Below, piece after piece: positions 34,515 through 46,892 of a stretch of DNA of 64,000 bases (position 1 is its first letter; every line of letters begins with the position of its first letter). Source of the stretch: Aselliscus stoliczkanus (taxonomy: Eukaryota; Chordata; Mammalia; Chiroptera; Hipposideridae). The translations under genes were made by a program, and so were the position numbers. The stretch lies in assembly GCA_033961575.1 (NCBI GenBank), contig CM066731.1:63760001-63824000 (forward strand), given 5' to 3'. Under the pieces are notes generated by a model, which was not told where the DNA came from, searched no databases, and worked only from the letters and a program-made list of their open reading frames with translations.

Positions 34515-34575
34515 TAGATATAGATATAGATATAGATATATAGATATAGATATATAGATATATAGATATATATAG
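34466..34575. repeat. (GATA)n / (GATATA)n microsatellite
   Basis: About 11 GATA units, then ATAGAT and TATAGATA variants, ending in TATATA. Confidence 0.95.
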
Positions 34576-36438
34576 TGTTATTATTGGCTTAGCTATGAAG
34601 TACATTTTGTGGTCATAATAATGTAAGCAAAATTTTGATAAAACTCTCATGAGATTGAAGAAGACAGTCAGCACTATTTAAATAACAGAGTAATATTTTC
34701 ACTATTTACCTTGTGTGGGTTTCTTAAGGAGAGAAGGAAGCTGGAAAACTAGAAGAGAAAGCTCAAGATGAAATTTATTTATATGCACACATAATAGCCA
34801 TGGATGATATTATTTAAAATTTTGACAGGAAGTCTTACCAAGTGGAAAAACCATTGTTAGCATATGAACCATTTCGCTTTCTTACAGTCTTTTCATTGTC
34901 CTGTTCTCTCCCTATTATATTTACCAAAATGGTACCCATAATAGGATTATATTCACTCTAGGAAAGCAAACTGACTTACAATGTGAGAAAAGTTTCTGTA
35001 ATTACCAAACATTATACTTGGCTTCTTTTGCAGCTTTTGGTAACACAATATTTAAGAATATGTCCATTGCTATATTTCCAGTCAGGTTGGAAGGTTTTAT
35101 ATTAATTTTAAAACTTCACTTAGGATGGGCATTGAAAAGCCTGTTCTCAACCAGAATGTCTCTTTTGGTCCCATGAGTATTAAATGGCATGTCTACCCAT
35201 GCAATGCAGCTTGGGACAGGAATTTAGATAGAACCCAAATAAGTTATTATTAAAAATGAAATCTGGTGGATTTTGTGTGTCAAAACTTTTAGATTCAACT
35301 GATGGATGCAATGGTTCAAAAAGCTGTGTCAAAAAGGGACAAATATTTTCAAAGTACTTCTTGATAGACAATGACAGTTTAAAGGATTTTCTCAATAGAG
35401 AAAAATCAAGAATGGAAAACATTAGAAATGTAGTAGGTGGAATATAGATGTAAGAGTAAAAACAGCCAAAAACACTGCTATAGAAGATTAGCCAAATTTT
35501 TTTCCTTGTGAAACTCTGTCACTGAAGAAGTAAATTCATACCAACAGCCCAATCCAGGAAACTCTTAGAGCATGCTTTAAACAGGCAAGCACACACTGGA
35601 AATGTGAAAAACTTTAATGTCGTATTCATACAGGATTTCTCTAAGAGATTCTAAAGTTCCTGATGTAAATTCCTGGTACTGGAGGAAGAAGTGCTCGTTG
35701 CAAATTAATTACTGTGATTTTGGATTAAATTCTGGGTATCATTAAACTGTGCTTTTTGTTGCAAGGAGAAAAGTAGAGATAAGAAGAACAGGAGTAAATG
35801 AGAATATAGGAGAATGAGAGAATGGAAGGAAGTGAGGGAGGGAAGAGAGGAAGAGAGGAATAAGGGAGGGTGATGATGATGAGGAAACTTCAAATGAGCC
35901 TAAAGAACCAGGGACATCTGACAATCCCAGACCTTTCCCAAGAACCCATGTTGTGTCATTCTTGTCTGACAAAAGGCTTTCAATGCAGTCCTATAATGGG
36001 GATATAGCTTGGAGTCAGGGGCTACATTCCAGAGAAGATTAGCCTAGCATTTTGTCCCAGTGTATCATTTATAATTCAGAGAGGAGGCCAAGGCAAAAAT
36101 GCCATGAAGCAAAACCCTAAAGGGATAAGCAGGCCAGCAAGTGGCTAAGAGAGAAAGTGAATACCAGGCCCAGATTTTAAAATTAAATTCTAATACTATT
36201 TTAGTGTTGGTTACTAATTTATTCCCTCCAAATAAAAATCACAGATAAACAATTGTTACCTTAAAGGACTCGTGGATTTTTACTGTGCCTGTTTTCAAAA
36301 AACGGGGAGAGGGCTAGGTTTGCTTCTGCCATGAAGCAATTTCCAGGACAACCCATAAACAGGAAGTGGGCTGCTTAGTTTGTGCAAGATGCAGAGGCAG
36401 CTTTAAGCCCCTATAGTGGGCAGGATCTTTGACTAGCA
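34576..36438. other. No recognised feature; purine-rich stretch at 35790-35870
   Basis: Unique-looking DNA. GGAAGGAAGTGAGGGAGGG lies within a G/A tract at about 35805-35870. No ORF with a recognisable product. Confidence 0.4.
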
Positions 36439-36478
36439 GAGTGATTGACAAGGAGGTTGAGTGATTGACAAGGAGGTT
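36439..36478. repeat. 20-bp perfect tandem duplication
   Basis: GAGTGATTGACAAGGAGGTT occurs at 36439-36458 and again at 36459-36478 without a mismatch. Confidence 0.95.
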
Positions 36479-36732
36479 CGTCCAATCACATGGAACAAGT
36501 CCTTTTTAGTCCTGCTCAGTGGGATGCGCGGTGTATGTCATGGATTGTTGACTACTGCATATTGGTTTCCCTTTTTCCTTTTGCTAAAATGATAAGTTAT
36601 TTTTTTCTTTAAATTTAATCGTCGACATCATTTGATTTCAGGTACTTCAATTGTATTAAGAGTGATTCCAGTTGTAGAATCACAGCCAAGTGTCGTAGTT
36701 AAATGAAAAGCATTAAGAAATCCTGCGGGTTA

Positions 36733-37013
36733 GGGCCCGCCAAGTGGCTCAGTTGGTAAAGAGCTCGCTTAAGAGTGCGAGCTGAGGGCCGGCCGAGTGG
36801 CGCGGTGGTTAAGCGCTGGCTTGGGACGCTAGCGGCCCCGTTCTGGTCCCACATATGAGGGTCAGGAACACTGCCCTCAAAAAAAAGGACTGCGAGCTGA
36901 GCTCTGAGCAACAGCAGTTCGATGCCCAGCCCGAGCTGAGCTGCCGCTGATTTGCTGCTGAGCTGCCAACAGGTAGCAGGATGGCTCAGCTAAAAAAAAC
37001 AAACAAAAAAAAC
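36733..37013 (+). mobile_element. GCTCAG-type SINE split by a short SINE
   Basis: The outer element starts GGGCCCGCCAAGTGGCTCAG and ends ...GCAGGATGGCTCAGCT at 36991 with an A/AAAC tail, the same 3' end as the copy at 32376. It is interrupted at 36787-36890 by the inner SINE. After removing the insertion the outer body reads about 10-15% diverged from 32376-32514. Confidence 0.9.
36776..36901 (+). mobile_element. Short head-only SINE nested in a SINE, 11-bp TSD
   Basis: Inner element 36787-36890, GGCCGGCCGAGTGGCGCGGT to CACTGCCCTC (end at 36878) plus tail. TGCGAGCTGAG at 36776-36786 and 36891-36901 is the duplicated target, itself part of the outer SINE. This orders the two families: the CGCAGTGG short type is younger than this GCTCAG copy. 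Confidence 0.95.
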
Positions 37014-37679
37014 ACATTCTGATGGTGGAGTAAAGGGAAGAGCTAGGTGCAAATTTCAGTTGCCAGACTTTTCCTCATTAATAAAACCTGTATTGTATGT
37101 GACGTAGGAATCTTCCCAGCTAGAAAATGACATCTTCAGATTTCTTGGTAGACTGTACCAGACATGTGTTACAGTTCTGGCCAATAAAGTGTAAGCTGAA
37201 ATTTGATTGCTACTTTCACGGAATTTTTGCTTTTCTGATATTGGCTTTTCCTGCTTTTCCACTTTTTTCTTTTTCCAAATAGCACTGTGGCTGCGATGCT
37301 AAAGTTGCACAAGCCAATTAACAGATCCAAGATACTCAGTTTACAGACAGGTGAAAACAAAAGCCACATGTTAAAGATGGTAAAGAGAAATATAGAAGGA
37401 ACCTAGGACATTGATGGCATCATGGAGATGCTATATTATCATGGAATTGTCTAACTCTGGATTCTTTGTTGTGTGAGAAAAATAACCCTCCATTATTTGG
37501 ACAGACCGCTTTTAATGGATTTAGTTAAAGCAGTGACCTTATTGAAAAGGTGAAAAGGGCACCCAGCAGGTAGGAGATAACCTTTGTGAAAGGTGTCTGG
37601 AGTGTGTTCTGTGAGCCACATTAATTGTTTTCTTTCTCAGTCTCCTCTTGCCTCCTTTGAAAAATTACCTAGACATTAC
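37014..37679. other. No recognised feature
   Basis: Unique-looking DNA. Antisense ORFs at 37056-37369 (66-68 codons) have no family. Confidence 0.4.
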
Positions 37680-38045
37680 CATCCTTCCCACCATCATATA
37701 TCCCACTTCAAAATTTCAATCCCACATCACATATCCCATTTCTTTTTGTTTTGTATACACTATATTAATCCATTTATCTATTTGTTGATGGACACTTGAG
37801 TTGCTTCTAACTTTTGGCAATTGCAGATAATGCTGCTATGATATGGAGATGGAAAGAGAACTCCACTGGGTGGTGAACACAAAATGTGACATATAGATGA
37901 CGTATTACAGAATTGTACACTTGAAACCTATGTAACTTTACTAACTATTGTCACTCCCAACAAACTAATTAAAAACAAAACAAAAAACAAAAAATGAGAT
38001 ACCATTTCATGCCCATTAGGATGGCTTTTATCAAAAAACCTAGAA
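37680..38045. mobile_element. Rearranged L1: antisense piece joined to sense 3' ends
   Basis: About 37760-37850 reads antisense L1 (CCATTTATCTATTTGTTGAT, GGACACTTGAGTTGCTTCTA, ATAATGCTGCTATGA). At about 37853 it switches to sense L1 3' UTR (GGTGGTGAACACAAAATGTG, ATTACAGAATTGTACACTTG), ending in an A-rich tail near 37990. A sense ORF2-type piece (GAGATACCATTTCATGCCC) follows. An inversion of this kind is typical of twin priming. Confidence 0.65.
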
Positions 38046-39046
38046 GCCACCATTGTTTAAGTACTTTGCTTGTTTATGTGTGGTGATTAGTGGAGTCCTG
38101 AGCCAGGACAGTCCTATGAGGTTTGTAATACCTCCAGCCTCTAGCCTTGAAATTGGCAGAGGAATGGGCAAGAGAGTGAGGTTGGGTGATCACACTCCTT
38201 CCTGGGAATTTTCAAATTGGAGCTGAGAGAAGGAAAAGCCCGTTCCTCTCTCATGAAGAGTTTGAGGATATGAACTTGGAAATTCTGTTAAATACAGTCC
38301 TATGAGGAAGGGATATTGTAACCCAGTGAGAATACCGAAAATGAGAGACATTTGGAATTTTACTGCAAATGAGCCTGTGGACCCATTCCTCTCTGCTCCT
38401 ATTGTGGCTACATGAGCAAGTAAATCCTCTCTACCAACTTAACTTCAATCAAGTTAGATGTATTTTACTTATAGTCCAAAGAGTTTTAATGCTGTAAGGT
38501 AGAGACGTCTGGTTTTATTTCTAACTATATTAAAACACAGATTTATTTCCAATTTTTGGTACTTACACTTTACAACCTAAGCCTCAGTGTTAAATGACCT
38601 CTCATTAGCTGATTTATTATACTTTGAAATGTGTAAAGTATAATCATTGCTTCATTCAAAAATGCCCCTTGATTGAAAACATAGCCACCTGGTTAACAGA
38701 TTTAAATTAATTAAAGAATCTAGCCACACTTATACCTAATAGTACTTTCTGTAAAATTATAACTCATAGTAACTGTGATGACTTTGGACATTAATATTTG
38801 GATTTCTGTTTAATAATACAGGGTTTTGAACAGTCAGTCTAGTTATATTATACAACATAGTTAATTAAACTTCCCCAAATAGTTTGTGCCCAAGAGTATC
38901 TCTCTTTTAAATAGAGTTAAAGGTATAGTTCTTAAAAATATTTTAATTTCCCATTGTTGTTGTTATCAATCAGTGTTTCTTAAGCTTTGCAACAACAAAA
39001 ACAAGCAAACAAAACCTTGAAAAGAAATTATCTTGTTTTGTTTTGT
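38046..39046. other. No recognised feature
   Basis: Unique-looking DNA, ending with (GTTTT)n at about 39028-39055. Confidence 0.4.
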
Positions 39047-39345
39047 TTTGTTTTTTTAATTAAAGATTATTGGGTAACAATTGTTAATAAAGTTACATAG
39101 GTTTCAGGTATACAATTTTGTAATACATCATCTATATATCACATTGTGTGTTCAGCACTCAGAGTCAGTTCTCCCTTTCATCACCATATATTTGATCCTG
39201 TTTACTCTCATCTACCACCCCCTCTCCCCTTAACCTCTGGTAACCACTAAACTATTATCTATGTCTATGAGTTTTTGTTTCTTTGTCTTGTTTGTTGTTT
39301 TTATATCCCACATATGAGTGAAATCATATGGTTCTCTGGATATCC
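39047..39345 (-). mobile_element. Antisense L1 3' end
   Basis: ACATAGGTTTCAGGTATACA, CATCATCTATATATCACATT, CAGAGTCAGTTCTCCCTTTC, TATATCCCACATATGAGTGA is the reverse complement of the L1 3' UTR also seen at 26410. Confidence 0.85.
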
Positions 39346-39620
39346 AGTACTGGACAGAACAGTTTTGTTTATAATATGTACATAATAACTAGCTACACAT
39401 TAATTTATGCACAAGTTTTGTACCATGACACGATTATGATCAACAAAACTGCAAAATTTATAACAATGAGGATAATTACATTTTTCATGTAATAAATCAT
39501 GTGCTTTTTTAAAGTAACTATTAGGAGCTGACATATGACACTGACTGCTATAGCTTCTTTTGTCATGAGGACTACACCTGTCTGTGATTGGCTTGGTTCT
39601 CCCACCATTGTTATCTGTCT
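39346..39620. other. Short unique-looking spacer
   Basis: No gene or repeat recognised; it is the left flank of the SINE. Confidence 0.4.
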
Positions 39621-40029
39621 GAACCACAAAATCTTTTTTTTTTTTTTTAAAGATTTTATTGGGGAATTGGCGGAGGGGAACAGCGTTGAGGAATCGGGGA
39701 AGGGGAACAGACAAGTTGCTGTCTTTTTGTTCTTCAGTTTAGTTGCGGAGGATGTTGCTTCACTGTTGGTATCGTCATTGCGCTCTTCCCGGATGAGGCA
39801 GATCGGTCGCTGGCCTCTGGATGTCGCTCACCGCGGCTATTGGCAGCTCACACTGGCTGCCAGCCGCTCACGCTGGCTGCGGGCCACTCACTGTAGCCTA
39901 TGGCAGCCCACTGAAGCAGGGGCTGCAGCCCACACCATCACCGGGGCTCGCACAGCCCAGCTCCAGGTGGAGGTGTTGTTAGCTGTAGAGGGCAGTGTCA
40001 CTGGCCCTCATGTGAACCACAAAATCTTT
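39621..40029 (-). mobile_element. Long Ves-like SINE lacking its tRNA head, 16-bp TSD
   Basis: Antisense copy 39637-40013. The 3' end is intact (poly-T, AAAGATTTTATTGGGG). The 5' end stops at CACTGGCCCTCATGT, so about 70 bp of tRNA-like head with both promoter boxes is missing. GAACCACAAAATCTTT at 39621-39636 and 40014-40029 is a perfect duplication, so the copy was already short on arrival (incomplete reverse transcription). The 212-codon ORF across this region is incidental. Confidence 0.95.
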
Positions 40030-40499
40030 ACTTATGCAGTACATGAAATCATTTTGATTTTATTTGCCTTGGTACAAAGCTTCTTTTACATATTAAGCTT
40101 ATCTCTATTTCTTGTCATTAGCCTAGTAATACATAATGCAATACATGAGGTTAAAAACTTACGAAGAAACTAGTTTATCCTATAAAAATGTACATTGATT
40201 ATAATTATACCTGAAAAGTTATCTTTTCTTTATTAATATAAAGAAAGTTCACAAAGATGAAAACACAGCTTTGGGATAATTGTGGCCATTTTGATTTTTA
40301 GAACAAACTAAGCTAATTAAGTATAAAACATTTTAGGGGAGGGGCTTACTCTTGTGCCCACATTACAAACACAAATGAAAATAAGAGCAAAACTATATGG
40401 CTCATAAAGTGATCGTGAATATGGTTTTTAGATTATTAGCCACATGAGAGCAAATAAACTCCATTTCCAGCCATGATGATGTAATGGAGACTGAAATTA
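40030..40499. other. No recognised feature
   Basis: AT-rich unique-looking DNA. Confidence 0.4.
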
Positions 40500-40860
40500 G
40501 CTCCTTCTGTAAACAGTAGAAACTTCAAAAAATAAATTGTTTTCAGACACTGGACATAAACAGCACAGTAAGAAGATCTCTGATAGCAGGGAGCAAACAG
40601 TTAGCCCTACAATTGCCCTAAATTCCTGGCTGGAGGAACTTTCCACATTGCAGTACATGAGTGGAGATTACAAAAAGATTATGACAGTTTTACCAATCTT
40701 AAAAAAAAAAAAAAAAAATTAGGGGACTTATATTACCTGATTTCAAGACTTACTATAAAGCTGCTGCAATCAACTGTGTGATATTGATGTAAGGATACAT
40801 CGATGGGTCATTGGACCCAAGCACAGAGTTCAGCAGCACACCAAAACATAAACATTCAAT
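40500..40860 (+). mobile_element. L1 ORF2 fragment(s)
   Basis: GGGGACTTATATTACCTGAT, TTCAAGACTTACTATAAAGC, TGCTGCAATCAA, GATATTGATGTAAGGATACA matches the late part of L1 ORF2 (ACCTGATTTCAAGACTTACT, ATAAAGCTACAGTAATCAA). A poly-A run just before it (about 40702-40718) may be the tail of another piece. No frame remains open. Confidence 0.65.
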
Positions 40861-41850
40861 TCAGCTATAAAAATAATGCCTTCATTCTTGAAGAACAGTT
40901 GGGTATAAAATTTTGGTTAATATTTATTTTATTTCAGCACTTTAAAGAAGTTGCTCTACTGTTTTCTAGCTTTTATGATTTTTGATGAGAAGGTTGCTGG
41001 TATTCAGTGTCTTGTTCCTCTCTATGAACATAATTAATGTATCATTTTTCTTGGACTGCCTTCAGAATTTTCAGCAAGTTAACCAGGATGATCTCTTTGA
41101 TTTTAATGTATTTGGGCTTATGAAGTTTAATGAATATGTCAATGTATGTCTTTCATTAAATTTTGGAACTTTTCAGATTTAAAAAAAAAAATACTTTTTC
41201 TGCCCACTTTTCCCCCCCTTTTTTTGTACTCCAGTTGGTCATATAATTGGCTTTTTAATTTTTTTCCCACAGATCTCTGGGGATCTGCTTATTTATTTTG
41301 TTCAGTCTCTTCTCTGTTCTTCAGATTGTACAATTTTGATTGATCTATCTTCATTCACTCTTCTCTCTACCATTGCCATTTTGCTATTATGACTATCCAG
41401 TACACTTACTTTTAGACAGTGTATATTTAATTCTAGAATTTATATTTGGTTGTTTATAAGAGTTTGCTGAGAGACTTGCTGTCTTTTCATAATGAGCACT
41501 GATGCTTTTACCTCACTAAACAGAGTTAAAATAGCTGTTTTGAAGTCATTATCATGTAGTTTTAACACCTCTATTACCTGTGGGATGACTTCTTTTGATT
41601 GTCCTTTCCCTTGAGGTTGAGTTGGGTCCCATTTTCCTGGTTCAGTTTATGCTAGATAATTTTCTTATGTATCTTGAACATTGTGAATATGATGTTGTGT
41701 GGATCCCAGGTTATGTTATAAGCTCCAAAGTATTGATATGTTTGTTTTCATCAGGCAATTCACTTGATAACATACAAATCTGGGCAGCAACTCAGATATC
41801 AGTTCGGTTCTTCAAACCTTAGTTGTTACCTGCTTATAGTTTGACTCACA
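40861..41850 (-). mobile_element. Old antisense L1M-type region
   Basis: GTTTTCTAGCTTTTATGATT, TTTGATGAGAAGGTTGCTGG, TTCTCTGTTCTTCAGATTGT, TGATTGATCTATCTTCATTC, ACACCTCTATTACCTGTGGG follows the order of a common old L1M segment read antisense. ORFs at 40982-41182 and 41595-41822 are the reverse of L1 text and not genes. Confidence 0.55.
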
Positions 41851-44090
41851 CAGAAGAGGTCAGGAAATAGCATTGACTTTTGCAGAATATATGCACAAAA
41901 TGAGGTACCTCTGGGTATCTTTTCTGGAACCTTCCTCACAATCTTCAGAGCCTGTTGTTGTCCCAGAAGTCATTCCTCTGTTTCTAGAAAGATGACCAAA
42001 TTTTCTACCAGAATTTGAGTCACTTGACATTACAACCAAGGTCAAATTGCTATATATATACCATCAGTATAGGAAGAAAAAACAAAAGAAAGAAAGAAAA
42101 GAAAGAGATTCACTCCGTTGGATGCTTTCTCCAAGTTTTGACCCCTTTCCACAAATTGCCTGCTTTTATTCATTCTCCAGACAGAGCCTTCAGATATTTG
42201 TTGTTGTTCATTACCTGCATTGATGGCTGTTACTTAGGGGAGAATTAGCTATTAGATACTTAGAACCTAACTGCTCTATGCCAGTTGACAAGCTATTACT
42301 TTCTAATGGAGAAAAGCCCAGCGAAACTTCTGCTTCCTTTTATGTGTGTCTGTGACACATTAAAGTTGGGACCCTGTTGGAAAGCTCTTACATCTTACGT
42401 TTAGAAAGGAAAGAGCGAACATGTCCACCAAAGCTTGAGAACTTTCCCTGATTCCTTAATTTAAGTGAAGTGTGAAGATTGGTAATATGAGCTCTATGAC
42501 CTGAAGAAGAGATGCACTGTTGTGTGTTGACTCTTTATTCACCAACAGACCTATTTCCATTGTCCTGCTGCTCTCTCGTCCACCTGGTTTGCAGTTTTGC
42601 TTGGGTCTGTCTCCTCCTCTCTCAAATACAGTTTAATGTTTTTTGATAGTGCCTGTGGCTCTCCAGCCAAACACAACCTGTTTCTTGCCAGGTGTTGTTC
42701 TGCTATCACAGGCTGTGTTCCAGAAAACCAAATTCTTTTTTCAACACCATGAATATAGCTGACTATTCACTTCTCACATTTTCCCTCCTTTCTTCAAAAC
42801 CCAGAGGAGGAGATGCAAACTCACAGTGAAATTTAACTAAAAAAATGAAATGAAAATTACTTAAATTTCTTATTCAGGGGATTAGCATTTTTTTTATTGA
42901 TCCATTTGGTGTTTTTTTTCCCCTTTCTTTTGTGTTTTGTGTTTTCTTTTACAGTTAATTTTATAGGCCTGAAGAAATGAGCAATGGGGAATTTGATGGA
43001 TACTGTGAGGCCTCTTGCTGCATTTTACTCCTTCTCTTAGAAAGAGTTTCATTTACTGAAAGTTCTCCATCAGAAAGTGGATGACATTCTTTGAGGGATA
43101 TTTTAGAAGAGATTCCTCCCTTATGTAAAGTTGGATTTCAGGTCTCCAAGGTCACTTTCAGCTCTAAGGCACAATGATATACGCTGCTACATTATCATAT
43201 CACATTGGAATGGAGCCATTATTTTTATTTACCTGTGTATTTTAGAAATAACAAGCCCTTTGAATACTTGGAAATTGCTCAAAGAATGATACATCTTTTC
43301 ATACTATTCTGAAAATCACAAAATTAAAGGAACCTGGGTTAATAATAAGGGGCTGATTTATTGCTTTGCTACATGAGAAGTCTGCCATTAACCTAACAGA
43401 GACTCCACAGAGAAAAGTCATGCTGTAGGGGAAGAAGCCAAAAAGAAAATTAGCCCTGTGCTGAAAGAGAACCCATTGTGGTCGAGCTGACAATATTAAT
43501 GGTGCACTCCTTCCTTTGCAGTATTGTAAAACCTAAACATTTTAATGGTACCCAGACCCTTGCCCAGAAGGGAAAGATTGCATTGATCTAAGCCCTCGAT
43601 AAGTTTTAAAGCATATGTTATATGGTAATTTGGTTCTCAGACTTGCTTGAGTTTAGGGAGCTTCACTCCTTTGATCAGGAGCTGTGAAGCGAGAGCCACT
43701 CGGGGCTTGGGATCCCGCCTGCCAACCCTGGCCTTCGTGATGGTTCATGCTGCCAAGTGGACAGAGACCGATTATTTTCTGGTTCCCAGTTTCTGAGTCC
43801 TGCACTGTAGGTTAGACCAGCCCATAAAGTTGACTTTGTGTATACAGTGCTCCGAAATGGCATAATCAACACATTTTTCTTCCTGCACATGGCAGCAGAA
43901 GAGAAGAACACGCTCTATTAATTGATCTGCTGAAACCTGGGTCCACAGGGAAATAAATCTTTCAACCCTGGAGTTATAAGAACTGTAGTTTTCCTAGGGC
44001 AGTGCAGACCTTTGAATTTGCTTTTCTGTGTAAAGCTGAACCTTAGTTTTCAGTACTCCCATATATACAAGGAACACTAGAAACCGTTCT
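41851..44090. other. No recognised feature
   Basis: Unique-looking DNA. A GC-richer block at about 43660-43950 lies among AT-rich text. Its antisense ORF 43675-43911 (78 codons) has no family. It might be a conserved non-coding element, which needs a cross-species alignment. Confidence 0.35.
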
Positions 44091-44252
44091 AGTCTGCCTA
44101 CTATTTTATTTTATTTTTTTTAATTTTTTATTTTTTTTAGAGGGCAGTGTCACTGGCCCTCATATGTGGGATCCGAACCGGGGCCGCTGGCGTCCCAAGC
44201 CAACTCTTAACCACTGCGCCACTTGGGCAGCCCAAGTCTGCCTACTATTTTA
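44091..44252 (-). mobile_element. Short head-only SINE, perfect 18-bp TSD
   Basis: Antisense head 44140-44233 (AGAGGGCAGTGTCACTGGCC to the complement of the tRNA-like start) with a T-rich tail to its left. AGTCTGCCTACTATTTTA at 44091-44108 and 44235-44252 is an exact duplication, the longest in the window. Confidence 0.95.
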
Positions 44253-45801
44253 ATAATTATTATATTGTCTACTATTAGATTCTGTTTCACATGCCAGAAT
44301 ATATATCTACAACAATGATCTCCTTTAGAACAATAAAAATGAATAAATGAATGATATATTGCTGTTCTTCAGTCTTAACCAACACACCAATCACCAAAGC
44401 ATTTTGATTACTGAAGAACAATTGAAAATCAAATTATCAATAAAATTTAAAACATGCCCGGGGCAGATTGAATCATCACATCTTAATTTTTCACCACTCT
44501 CTATATTCACACCCTTTGTCACGTAATACCTCAAGTTATCGCACTAAAGTTTACCTCAATTATTTCAATCCCCCTCCGCTTTGTGTTTGGCCAATGGATA
44601 TGAGTGAATGTGACGTGGTCATGAGTAGAAGTGAAAACATAAATGGGCTTGCTCTCTTGGTCTTCTGCCATCAAAAGAAGAACGTGCAACTAGGCTTAAT
44701 GTCTAAAGAGAGGAGATATTAAGGGAGAACGACCTGGCTGACCTGGTCAGCCACCTGAGGCACAGATTCAGCCTAGGTCAGCTGATGCTTTACGGAAGAA
44801 ACACAGACTGATAAATTAGCTCAGCTATCAGTAAAGTCGCCCAGCCAACTTTCATTCAGACTCAGAATGGTGAAGATTTATGAGGAAAATGCTTTTTTTT
44901 TTTTTTTTGCTATGGATTTATTAAATTTTATTACAGTGAATATCTTATTGATACTGTATAGTTTTGATTAAAATAATTATCACATTTCACCTTTACTAAC
45001 ACCCATGTCTTTAATACTCTTTTCAGAAACTCAATTACCTTAACACATGTTATTCTAAAAATGTGGTCATAAAATAAAAATATAAAAGTTTTGATAAATG
45101 AAAAAATATATATACTTGATTCTTTAGAAAATTAAAAGGCCCAGAATAACTAATTTTCTCGGAATTACATAGTTAATCCTCCACTGAAAAGTAATTAAAG
45201 AACTGAGTGAAAGCTGACTTATTTTAAAAATCCTAAAATGCTTGGTTTAGAGTATAAGTAATAGCAATGTATGTCTTTACCTGATTTACTAAAGAGTTCC
45301 ACATGCCCTTTCACATCAGTCCTCACAAGAGTCAGTGTGGCACTAAAAGAAAGATATGCTTATTTTAGTTCATGGGAGTCTCAAGGTCATGTGTTAACTT
45401 AGATGTAAAAGAAATAGTGAAAATGACATTGGTGTTGAGTATTAGATGAAAGCATTTCAAATTTAAGGGGAAAGTTCCCATGCCTATGATCACCAAAAAG
45501 TATTTATAGATCATTGATTGTATTCCCACCTATTCTACTTCAAAACTCTTACTGTTTTGTCACAGAATGACTCATTTGTGTATTCTCATTTGGAGGGATC
45601 TGAGTTGGAAGCTCAGTGTCTTAAATACTGAGCACCAAGGAATGGCCATGTTTGGATATGGTGGCTGTAGTGGGTCTCTATTGAGCAAGCCAGCAGGATT
45701 GCCAGGGCCAGTGCATCCACCCCACTGGGAAGGCAATTTTGTAGCCGTGGCAGAGCAACTTTCTCCAAAGTTCTGCTTGTAAACCAAAAGAAGCCTTTTT
45801 T
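44253..45801. other. No recognised feature; T16 run near 44893
   Basis: Unique-looking DNA. Overlapping opposite-strand ORFs at 45567-45787 (71 codons each) mirror one another and show no family. Confidence 0.4.
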
Positions 45802-45919
45802 TTCCTTCCTTTCCTTTCCTTTCCTTTCCTTTCCTTTCCTTTCCTTTCCTTTCCTTTCCTTTCCTTTCCTTTCCTCTCTTTTTCTGTCTTTCTTTTTCTC
45901 TCTCTCTTTTTTTTTTTTC
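45802..45919. repeat. (TTTCC)n microsatellite with polypyrimidine end
   Basis: About 14 TTTCC units (to about 45875), then a T/C tract and T12. The Lys/Glu-rich antisense ORF 45613-45921 is a product of the repeat. Confidence 0.95.
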
Positions 45920-46554
45920 ACCTGACCAAGTTTTATCTACTATATTTGTGAGTATTCTGGCTTCTATAAGCTCCTGTGATTCTCTCCCCAGCCCTATTCT
46001 AGGGGATCAGTGTCCAGCTCATTCATAATCGTGCTTTCAGTTTATGGTATTCTCTGTGCTTCCTGGCTGTTAATAGCCATCTCCAGGCCATCCGTCTGGA
46101 ATCGGGGAACCCTTTGATACCTAGTCTGATTGTTTTCTTCACTCCTTATCACTACCACTTGAAGAACTTCTATGTTCTATGTTCATATGTATAAAAATAG
46201 CTTAGGCAAATGAAGAAACACTCAGGTAGGTAGAAGGTGAACAAAAATGAAATTTCTTGCAGTGAAGGAAACAGATTCACGGAGTGATGCTAAATGCTTT
46301 TTAAGGTATCACAATGATTCTGGTGGATGCCTGGCATTGATGAAAATCATAATTAAATCGCTTCAAAGAAAGTGCTACAAAAAGAAATATATCTTTGTAT
46401 TAACCTGAAAATGGTATGTGCATTTAGCATTTGCAGATCTTCTAAAGGTAAAAAATATCTCAACTTGGTGTTGCTGAGTAGATATATTGTTAAAATTCGG
46501 AATGTCCATACCCTGCAATGTAGTCTTGCTATCAAGTATATTAATTATTTCATT
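45920..46554. other. No recognised feature
   Basis: Unique-looking DNA with small overlapping ORFs on both strands at 46353-46587 and no family. Confidence 0.4.
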
Positions 46555-46790
46555 GAACATGTTTATTTAAATTCTGCCATGGACTAGATAAGGTCCTAGT
46601 TGCTAAGGGTAGTGGTGAACATACATCTGTGCATTCAGGGAACTTACATTCTAGTGGAGGAGATAAACTATGACTGTTGTCTTAGTTACATTGGTGGGGA
46701 ATGTTATATTAAAAGGAAACACAGAACTCAATGAAAGTGAATAACATAACCCCACTTGGTGAAGTAAGGCAGAGAGGAAGTAACATTTAG
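46555..46790 (+). repeat. L2-like 3' fragment
   Basis: CCATGGACTAGATAAGGTCC, TGAACATACATCTGTGCATT, AGGGAACTTACATTCTAGTG, GAGGAGATAAACTATGAC resembles the L2 3' region (GAGCTCACAGTCTAGTGGGG). Diverged. Confidence 0.5.
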
Positions 46791-46892
46791 CTGAAATGAA
46801 AGTTCCAAGATGGGTTAACTAAGTCAATGAAAAGTTCTGGGTGCAGGATTTTCAGGCAAGGAAAAGAGCACCCTGAAGCTAGCAGGAAGACA

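Noticed and set aside
43660..43950. Possible exon in a GC-richer block
   Set aside because: No sustained frame or clear splice-site pair; left as unassigned.
45613..45921. Lys/Glu-rich 102-codon ORF
   Set aside because: Product of the (TTTCC)n microsatellite on the opposite strand.
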